Assembly: GCF_900111935.1 (NCBI RefSeq)
Contig: NZ_FOYN01000001.1
Span: 124,001 to 188,000, forward strand
Source of the DNA: Halorubrum sodomense
Lineage (GTDB): Archaea; Halobacteriota; Halobacteria; Halobacteriales; Haloferacaceae
DNA length: 64,000 nucleotides
Reading direction: 5' to 3'
In this document: piece by piece, positions 58,387 to 64,000 of the stretch
Layout: every line of letters starts with the position of its first letter
Position numbering within the stretch: the first letter of the stretch is position 1
The notes under the pieces: model-generated
What the model was told of the DNA's origin: nothing
Database searches by the model: none
The model's input: only the letters and a program-made list of their open reading frames with translations
Program-made: the position numbers and the translations under genes

Positions 58387-61300
58387 CACTCTCTCCCGCG
58401 GGTCCAGGCCTGGTTGATCCGGCTGAGTTGCGCCTCGGTGAGCTCCCCGCGCTCGAAGCCGTCGTAGGCGTCCGCGAGGTCCGCCGCCGACACCGAGCCC
58501 GAAGCGGTGACGCGCTCGAACACGTCGGAGACGACCGCCACCTCGTACTCGCCGTCGGTCTTGGAGGGCTCGCCGTCGACGGAGACCGCACCGTCGAACG
58601 CGATCGTCTCGCCGTCCGCGACGTTTCCGGGCACCGTCGTCGTGTACCGGAGCGTCGGGTTCTCCCCCTCGAGCGCGACCGAGAGCACGCCGTCGGCCTC
58701 GACGTGTCGAACCGGTTCCGGGGTCGCGGACTCGACGGTGGGGGTCCCGTCCACGCGCTCGTACACGACCGCACGGCCGTCGACGCCCTCGGTCTCGATA
58801 GTCACCGTGACCGTACCGTCCGGGCCGACGACCGAGCGATCGAAGCGGCGTTCGGCGCGGGGGCCGACGACCGCGCCCTCTGGCGCACTGCGTGGCGCGC
58901 CGTCGACCGTACCGCCGGGCGCGCTGTCGGATGCGCCAGCCGGACCCTCGTCGCCGCCGTCCTCACCGTCGGTCGGCTCGGGGAACACGCCGTCCGGACC
59001 GACGAACCGCGTCCAGACCGCGAGCAGCGACGGCAACACCAACACGCTCGCGAGGAACGCGTAGACGATCGTCAGCCCCGTGATCTGGCCGAACTGCTGG
59101 AGCGGCGGCAGGATCGCGAACACCAGCACGCCGAAGCCGCCGACCGTCGTGGCGGCCGACCCCAGCAGCGCGCCGCCGGTGCCGGTGACCGCTCGCTCCA
59201 TCGCGGTCCATATCTCGCCAGTGCGCTCCAGCTCCTGGTTGTACCGCTCGGAGAGGTGGATGCTGTAGGCCACCCCCAGCCCGACGGTGAGGCTGGTGAT
59301 CATCCCCGTGATCACGTTGAACGGGATGTCGAGCAGATACATCGTCCCGAGGATCCACGTCACGCTGAACCCGACCGGGAGCAGCGTCACCGCACCCAGG
59401 CTCGCGCTCCCCTCGGTGATCCGGTAGGCGATCATCAGGAAGACGAACGTCGCGACGAGCGTGATGACCAGGCTCTCGACGACGGTCTCGAGCAGCTGGT
59501 CTTGGACGATCGTGTTCAGGACCGCACCGCCGGTCGCGGTGGCCCGCAGCCCTTCGCCGTCGACCTCGTCGGCCACGTCGCGCATCGCCTCGGTCACCGC
59601 GTCGCCGCTCGCCCCGCCCTGTACGGAGATGGTGATCTGCGCCGCGGTGTACTCGCCGTCGTCGCGGTCGATGACCTCCGAGGCGCCGTCGGGCGCCACC
59701 TCGAACAGCTCGTCGTACAGCGCCTCGAGGTTACGGTCGGGGACGCCGTCGTCGTTCGCGTCCGCGGCGGCGAACCGCTCGGCGAAGGCGTCGTTCCGCT
59801 CGGCGACCGACTCCATCACCGATAGCGGGCTCCGAATCCGCGGTTCCCCGTTCGAGAGCGTCTGTGTCACGTTCTCCTTATCGACGGCGGTCGCCTCGGC
59901 GGCGGCGATCCGCCGGAGCACGTCGTCGTCGGTGAGATCACCCCCGTCGGGGCGTATCAGGATCTGCGCCTGCGAGTCCTGTCGCAGGAAGTTGTCGTTG
60001 ACGTACTCGAGGTTGGCCTTCGCGGTGTAGTCCCCGGGCGCGAACGGCTCGGGGAGTTCCTTCATCCAGTCGGCGGGGTCCTCCGCGATGAAGTCCGACT
60101 GCTCGAAGGAGGTGTCGACCTGCGTCGCGCCGTAGCCACCGGCCACGCTGAGCACCAGCGCGAACACGATCACGAGGTAGGGACCCTTCCGTGCGGCGAT
60201 CGCGCCGACGGAGAGCACCGACGAGAACGCGCCGCCGCCGGTGCCGAACGCTCGCTTTCGCCGATCGATCCCGCGGGATTCGAGCAGGTCGTCGACTTCG
60301 ACCTTCATCGCCGGGATCAGCAGGCCGAACACCAGCAGCGCCGCGGTGATCCCCGCGGAGCTGACGATCCCGAACTCCCTGATCGGCGGCACGGGGCTGG
60401 TGAGGTTCGAGAGGAATCCGATCACGGTGGTCGCCGTGACGTAGAGCAGCGCGATCCCGACGCCGACGAGCGCGGTCCGCATCGAGCCACGCGGCCCGTC
60501 CCCGCCGCCGTTGGCGCGCTCCTCGCGGTGGCGCATGAAGATGTGTATCGCGTAGTCGATGCTCAGCCCGATCAACAGCACCGGGACGGCGATGAAGATC
60601 TGGTTGAACGCGATGTCCGTCCAGCCCATGAAGCCGAACGTCCACGCGAGTACGGCACCGATGCCGAACAGCCCCAGCAGGATGTCGAGCACGTCGCGGT
60701 AGGCGACCGCGAGCGCGATCAGCACGAACAGGACCGCCAGCGGCCCGACGATCAGCAGGCTGTCCGTCATCGAACTGGTGATCTCGTGGCTGATGACCCC
60801 CGCGCCGAACACGAGGTACTCGCCGCCGCCGGCCCGTTCTCCCAGCGTCTGCATCGCCAGCTGGGCGTCGATCACGTCCTCGCCGGCGGCGCCGGTGGCC
60901 GCGGCGCCCTCGCCCTCCATCGTCACGATCAGCATCGTCGCGTTGGCCTCGGTCGTGCCGGGGTCGTAGCTGGTCGGCATCAGGGCGAACGGTCCGAGTC
61001 CGTCGCCGCCGTTCCCGCCGGCGTCCTCGCCCAGCACGGTTCGTACGGTGTCGTGGATAGCCGACTCGTTCATCGAGCGGAGCTGCTCCCGTTGCTCCTC
61101 GATGGTCGCGTTCGAGGCGTTCTCGTACTGCCGGCGTTCGGTCGCGAGTTCGTCGTCGAGCTCCCGGAGGCGGTCCACGTCCTCTCGAAGCGCCGCCGAA
61201 CGGTCCCGCAAGGCGGCGTACTGATCCTCGAGCACGCCTCGCGTGCCGAGCCGGTAAGCCTCCCGCGTCTCGGCCTCGGTGGACGCGTTCCGGAGCCGCT

Positions 61301-61931
61301 CGGCGGCGCGCTCGAACGTCGCGGCGTCCTCCTCGTCGAGTTCGACGCTCGTGTTCGCACGCACGCCGGCGAATTCGGCCCCGACGCTCGCGTCGGGGTT
61401 CCCTCGGAGCGTCGTCAGCGCGTCACGGAGCAGCCCCGCGGTCCGGCTCAGCGTCTCGTTGCGTTCCCGGATCGCCGCCCGCTCCTCGCTGACGCTCTCG
61501 TTGAGCGCCCGCAGTTCGGCGGCGGTCCGCTGGACGTCTTCGCCCTCCTCGGCTGTGATCGCCGCGGTCGCGACGACGTTCGCGATGCTCGTGGTGGACC
61601 CGTTTCCGGACAGCGTCGCGTTGACGGTCTCGTTTTCCCGGAGCGTCTGCTGGTACTCCAGCATCCCCACGAGCGACGCCTCGTCGAACACGTCCTCGTC
61701 GCGCTGTATCACCTGCGCGGTCGTGGTGTTTTCCTCGCCGGTCGAGAAGTTCTCCTGGATGTACTCGAGCGCATCGCTCTCCGGCGAGTCGGTCTGGAAC
61801 TGGTCGAGCGAAGAGGTCTGCTCGACCATCACCGCCCCGCTTCCGATGGCGACGGTCAGCACCAACATCACCGCGATCACCACGCGGCTGTGGTCCATCA
61901 CGGCGTCGACGACGGTGTCGACTCCCCTCAT
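58386..61931 (-). CDS. RND-superfamily (MMPL/HpnN-like) exporter
   Basis: An 1181-residue transporter with duplicated halves. Each half has one N-terminal helix, a large extracellular domain and a five-to-six helix bundle. The first extracellular domain includes a long coiled coil (residues about 120-290). PVLLIGLSIDYAIHIFMRHR and its second-half equivalent SLTVGLGVAYSIHLSERYNQ are RND TM4-type motifs. After the last helices comes an extra strand-rich domain of about 190 residues. The C-terminus (VSAADLADAYDGFERGELTE) resembles a dockerin-like helix pair. It forms an operon with trmB. Confidence 0.92.
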   Translation of the reverse strand: MRGVDTVVDAVMDHSRVVIAVMLVLTVAIGSGAVMVEQTSSLDQFQTDSPESDALEYIQENFSTGEENTTTAQVIQRDEDVFDEASLVGMLEYQQTLRENETVNATLSGNGSTTSIANVVATAAITAEEGEDVQRTAAELRALNESVSEERAAIRERNETLSRTAGLLRDALTTLRGNPDASVGAEFAGVRANTSVELDEEDAATFERAAERLRNASTEAETREAYRLGTRGVLEDQYAALRDRSAALREDVDRLRELDDELATERRQYENASNATIEEQREQLRSMNESAIHDTVRTVLGEDAGGNGGDGLGPFALMPTSYDPGTTEANATMLIVTMEGEGAAATGAAGEDVIDAQLAMQTLGERAGGGEYLVFGAGVISHEITSSMTDSLLIVGPLAVLFVLIALAVAYRDVLDILLGLFGIGAVLAWTFGFMGWTDIAFNQIFIAVPVLLIGLSIDYAIHIFMRHREERANGGGDGPRGSMRTALVGVGIALLYVTATTVIGFLSNLTSPVPPIREFGIVSSAGITAALLVFGLLIPAMKVEVDDLLESRGIDRRKRAFGTGGGAFSSVLSVGAIAARKGPYLVIVFALVLSVAGGYGATQVDTSFEQSDFIAEDPADWMKELPEPFAPGDYTAKANLEYVNDNFLRQDSQAQILIRPDGGDLTDDDVLRRIAAAEATAVDKENVTQTLSNGEPRIRSPLSVMESVAERNDAFAERFAAADANDDGVPDRNLEALYDELFEVAPDGASEVIDRDDGEYTAAQITISVQGGASGDAVTEAMRDVADEVDGEGLRATATGGAVLNTIVQDQLLETVVESLVITLVATFVFLMIAYRITEGSASLGAVTLLPVGFSVTWILGTMYLLDIPFNVITGMITSLTVGLGVAYSIHLSERYNQELERTGEIWTAMERAVTGTGGALLGSAATTVGGFGVLVFAILPPLQQFGQITGLTIVYAFLASVLVLPSLLAVWTRFVGPDGVFPEPTDGEDGGDEGPAGASDSAPGGTVDGAPRSAPEGAVVGPRAERRFDRSVVGPDGTVTVTIETEGVDGRAVVYERVDGTPTVESATPEPVRHVEADGVLSVALEGENPTLRYTTTVPGNVADGETIAFDGAVSVDGEPSKTDGEYEVAVVSDVFERVTASGSVSAADLADAYDGFERGELTEAQLSRINQAWTRGRE

Positions 61932-62012
61932 CCGTACCTCTGTTCGTCCGCCACACGGTGGCCAGTCATCTGTCTGTACTTTCGTACTAACAGCTGCGGG
62001 ATAACCGTTCCG
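61932..62012 (-). promoter_or_regulatory. Upstream region of RND-trmB operon
   Basis: GTAC-TTTC-GTAC at 61976-61987 is a short palindromic element between the gene start and a possible minus-strand TATA (GGTTATCCC, about 61998-62006). It could be a TrmB operator, but it is too short to be sure. The remainder of the gap to the tRNA shows no gene. Confidence 0.3.
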
Positions 62013-62183
62013 TCTCCGTCGACCGATCGTTCAACGTCGGGATCGCAGCCAGTCGGGAGCGCTTCCGCCGGCGGGGCGTTCAGACCCGTCGCTGTGAGTC
62101 TAGTCCGTCCCGACGATCCGGCCCCGGACGATGCCTTCGAGCGGCGGACCGACTCGCACTCTCCTGCTGAGAATCCGAGTCAG

Positions 62184-62198
62184 AAGCGTTAAACGCTC
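62184..62198 (+). promoter_or_regulatory. TATA box of tRNA-Arg
   Basis: AGCGTTAAACGCT lies about 25-33 nt upstream of the mature tRNA 5' end, in the right position for its TATA box. Confidence 0.5.
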
Positions 62199-62219
62199 GC
62201 CGCGGATACCCGGTCGTGA

Positions 62220-62292
62220 GGGCGCGTAGCTCAGCGGACAGAGCACTTGGTTCCGGACCAAGATGCCGCGGGTTCAAATCCCGTCGCGCCCG
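62220..62292 (+). tRNA. tRNA-Arg(CCG)
   Basis: The 73-nt cloverleaf has acceptor GGGCGCG/CGCGCCC, D stem GCTC/GAGC, anticodon stem CTTGG/CCAAG around loop TTCCGGA (anticodon CCG, reading CGG), a T arm with TTCAAAT loop, and discriminator G. CCA is not encoded. Directly beyond it the gene style changes to tiny overlapping frames, so its 3' end is the likely attachment site of an integrated element. Confidence 0.97.
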
Positions 62293-62330
62293 CTTACTCA
62301 CGAACCGTTTCACGACTAATGCTAATTCTA

Positions 62331-62400
62331 GCGTAGCGACTCGCTACGCCTCGGAATTGGCCGAATCGGTTCCCTCTAAACCCGGTCCTGAAATCGGGTT
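62331..62400. other. Hairpins at the element's left edge
   Basis: GCGTAGCG-ACT-CGCTACGC (62331-62349) is a perfect 8-bp hairpin. AACCCG...CGGGTT (62379-62400) forms a 6-bp stem, and a further GTCGGGT...ACCCGAC stem lies near 62430-62450. They could serve recombination or control; no protein gene is seen in 62293-62469. Confidence 0.5.
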
Positions 62401-62469
62401 GAATACGGCACCGATCGCGACCCCTTCGCGTCGGGTGATCGACCCGACCAACTTCGGGGTGATCTCCGC

Positions 62470-62715
62470 ATGATGGACCTCCGGGTTGAGCCGGACGAGT
62501 CCGGGGTCTGTCTGGAGTGCGGGTCGCACCTCCCGCCGCGGTTCGGTCGGGTTCACGGCGACGACGACGATCGCGCTCACCGGTGCCCCGAGTGCGACTC
62601 GTGGGTGCGGATCTGCGAGGGGAGCGCGGCCGGGAAAGACGTCGACACGCCGGACCCGCAGACGAGTCCCGCCCGCAACGCCGGCGAGCCGTGGGACGGA
62701 GGGCTGTCGGGATGA
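62470..62715 (+). CDS. Small zinc-finger protein of the integrated element
   Basis: An 81-residue protein with CLECGSHLPPRFGRVH and HRCPECDSWVRIC forming a two-CxxC zinc ribbon, then a disordered acidic tail. The core resembles the chromosomal 50-residue protein at 35400. An adjacent second ATG makes the exact start ambiguous by one codon. Small zinc proteins of this kind are common in haloviruses. Confidence 0.75.
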   Translation: MMDLRVEPDESGVCLECGSHLPPRFGRVHGDDDDRAHRCPECDSWVRICEGSAAGKDVDTPDPQTSPARNAGEPWDGGLSG

Positions 62716-62831
62716 GTCCGTTCGTCCGCGCGAGCCGGTTGTACGACCCGGAACAGGGGCCGCGGTCGCACGTCCTCGACGCTGCCCGGCTCCGCTGGGA
62801 ACGCGACGCTGAACGGGGGCGGTCGGTGTGA
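62712..62831 (+). CDS. 39-residue hypothetical protein
   Basis: A very short basic/acidic protein (MSPFVRASRLYDPEQGPRSH at its start). Support comes from its four-base overlaps with both neighbours (ATGA at 62712, GTGA at 62828) within a continuous overlapping series. Function unknown. Confidence 0.5.
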   Translation: MSPFVRASRLYDPEQGPRSHVLDAARLRWERDAERGRSV

Positions 62832-63133
62832 GTAGCGACCGGAGCGGCGAGGTCGCCGCGATCTTCACGTCTCACGGCGTTCTCGACGCGGCGACGACGA
62901 TCCTCGCAGCCCGATCCGTCGGTCCCGACGCCGAGGCGAACCCGATCGTCCGCGAGTTGCTCGCGATGGGCGAGCTGCCAGCAGCGGTCGCGATGCTCAC
63001 CGTCGTCGGCTTGTGTTGCGGTGCGTGGCCGGTCGCCGCCGACGCCTTGGAGGCGCCCGAGTGGGTCGGGCTCGGGATCGCGACGATCGGCGCCGCCGTC
63101 GCCGCGGTGAACTTGGTGGTGGTGTTCGCGTGA
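62828..63133 (+). CDS. Three-helix membrane protein, DUF5658-like
   Basis: A 101-residue protein. HGVLDAATTILAARSVGPDA followed by EANPIVRELLA resembles the D..TT......E-NP signature of DUF5658-type membrane proteins. Two further helices follow. GTG start overlaps the previous stop by four bases. Role unknown; such proteins occur in haloarchaeal mobile elements. Confidence 0.65.
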   Translation: MSSDRSGEVAAIFTSHGVLDAATTILAARSVGPDAEANPIVRELLAMGELPAAVAMLTVVGLCCGAWPVAADALEAPEWVGLGIATIGAAVAAVNLVVVFA

Positions 63134-63606
63134 GCCGCGCGAGCGGTCCCGTCTCGTCGAAGCGAGCGGGAGAGAACGCCGAGGCTGCGGTCCTCGAAGC
63201 GGTCGACGGGCTGGCGTACGTCCCCGACACCGAGACCGAACACGTCGACGCTCGTGCCGAGACGCTCGTCGTTCCGTCTCGGTCGCTCCCGTTCGTCGGG
63301 ATCTGCCTGCTTGAAGCCGGCTCGCTCGTCGAGATCAAGAGCGCGATCCCGCGGCTCGCGAGCGGCCGCCGCGGTCGGTTCTACCTCCGGCGCGAGCAGC
63401 ACGAGCTGCTCCGCGACGCCGGCGGGAGCTACCTCTTCGCGGTGTGTGAGCCGCGACCCGGCCGCGACCCGGTCGCGATGAAGGTCGTGCCCGCGACCGT
63501 TGCCGACGACGCGATCACCGCGTGGCGCTCCGGCGGAGACGATCGGCCCGAGTGTTCGCAGGTCGCGTGGTCGCGAATCTTCCACCCGAGTGAGGTGGAG
63601 CCGTGA
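63130..63606 (+). CDS. Hypothetical protein, possible restriction-endonuclease-like fold
   Basis: A 158-residue protein from a GTG overlapping the previous stop. The segment LLEAGSLVEIKSAIPRLASG with an E-x-K pair, then GRFYLRREQHELLRDAGG, resembles the core of PD-(D/E)xK nucleases, but the first acidic residue is not certain. It is equally possible that it is a structural or DNA-handling protein of the element. Confidence 0.6.
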   Translation: MSRASGPVSSKRAGENAEAAVLEAVDGLAYVPDTETEHVDARAETLVVPSRSLPFVGICLLEAGSLVEIKSAIPRLASGRRGRFYLRREQHELLRDAGGSYLFAVCEPRPGRDPVAMKVVPATVADDAITAWRSGGDDRPECSQVAWSRIFHPSEVEP

Positions 63607-63965
63607 GTACCGCCGCCTACGGGCTCCGGCGCCCTGCCGCCCGCTGGGAAGGGAACGAGAAGTACGCGGCGTGTCCGCGGTGTCAGGAGGAGGTGACCGA
63701 GACGCTCGGAGCGCCGGCGATCGCGACGCTCCGGCTCGCGAACCAGAACCCGACGCGCGTCGACGGCGACGCGATCAACGCACGCGGGTACACCTGCGAG
63801 GCGTGCCGGTACGTCCTCGCGATCGCGCCCGAGGCCGCGATCGTCGACGTCGACGACCCGGCCGACGAGTCCGACCGGGCGCCGTGGATCCGGCTCGGTG
63901 CGGTGTTCGTCGACGGCTCGAAGCGTCCGATCGTGGTTCCGCGTCGCGAGGTGAGCTCGCGATGA
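63603..63965 (+). CDS. Zinc-ribbon hypothetical protein
   Basis: A 120-residue protein with CPRCQEEVTET and, about 45 residues later, YTCEACRYVL, together a four-cysteine zinc ribbon. The C-terminal part is predicted beta-strand. GTG start overlaps the previous stop by four bases, and its own stop overlaps the next ATG. Confidence 0.65.
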   Translation: MSTAAYGLRRPAARWEGNEKYAACPRCQEEVTETLGAPAIATLRLANQNPTRVDGDAINARGYTCEACRYVLAIAPEAAIVDVDDPADESDRAPWIRLGAVFVDGSKRPIVVPRREVSSR

Positions 63966-64000
63966 AAGCTGTCGAGACGGCCCCGCACGAGTACATGGCG
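63962..64000 (+). CDS. Start of a further element gene, truncated by window end
   Basis: ATG at 63962 overlaps the previous stop (ATGA) and reads MKAVETAPHEYMA to the window edge. It is supported only by position in the overlapping gene series. Confidence 0.45.
   Translation, partial: MKAVETAPHEYMA

Larger units (their letters stand above)
62220..64000 (+). mobile_element. Left part of an integrated virus-like element at tRNA-Arg
   Basis: After the tRNA come a hairpin-rich 175-nt stretch and six short plus-strand genes. Their stops and starts overlap by four bases (ATGA or GTGA) at most junctions from 62712 on. Products are small zinc-finger, membrane and unknown proteins, the pattern of haloarchaeal proviruses and integrative plasmids. 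No integrase or att duplicate is inside the window, and the right end lies beyond it. Confidence 0.6.

Overview
The window is chromosomal DNA from a halophilic archaeon of the class Halobacteria, most likely Halorubrum or a close relative. The evidence is very high GC, strongly acidic proteins, a TATA-binding protein, an Orc1/Cdc6 replication protein, RadA, a twin-domain TatC, the LysW-dependent arginine route, many GTG starts, and TATA boxes about 25-30 nt from start codons (leaderless transcription). The genus is an inference from gene content and style; no search was run.

Layout. 1-6.1 kb: 3' part of a MutS-family ATPase, RidA, a small membrane protein, repeat copy A and uvrA. 6.2-9.8 kb: divergent twin and single TatC genes sharing a promoter region with a perfect 16-bp inverted repeat. 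9.8-10.8 kb: repeat copy B and two small membrane proteins. 10.9-20.4 kb: the complete arginine pathway on the minus strand (argG-argH, then lysW-argX-argC-argB-argD-argE-argF), mostly with overlapping stop and start codons. LysW carries the glutamate-derived intermediates from ArgX to ArgE; ArgF, ArgG and ArgH then convert ornithine to arginine. 20.4-26.6 kb: repeat copy C, hemL, a fused ammonium transporter/P-II gene, radA and an ACT-domain regulator. 26.7-34.2 kb: information processing (XPD-like helicase, TBP, tRNA G10 methyltransferase, Orc1/Cdc6) with rpiA and a 55-residue histone-fold protein. 34.4-41.1 kb: larB, a small zinc-finger protein, a GIY-YIG protein, hisG preceded by inverted repeat copy D, uvrB, a lipoprotein and a membrane protein.

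41.1-44.6 kb is an island holding a class I ribonucleotide reductase (nrdB-nrdA). Decayed copies of the 3' ends of the two flanking genes lie on either side of it. 44.6-62.2 kb: an SPFH protein, metY, a lower-GC amidohydrolase segment, an M29 aminopeptidase, a wHTH/membrane pair, a CPBP protease, a decayed second copy of the pepF 3' end, pepF, rimI, a PAS histidine kinase, and an RND exporter-TrmB operon. 62.2 kb to the end: tRNA-Arg(CCG), followed at once by a tight series of very small overlapping genes that looks like the left end of an integrated virus or other element.

The most unusual items are: a four-copy hairpin-rich repeat whose stems differ in sequence between copies yet stay complementary, preceded by tandem TATA-bearing units (possibly an undescribed RNA or non-autonomous element); the 3'-end duplications around nrdBA and beside pepF; the Amt-P-II fusion; a LysW with no cysteines; and the tRNA-Arg element.
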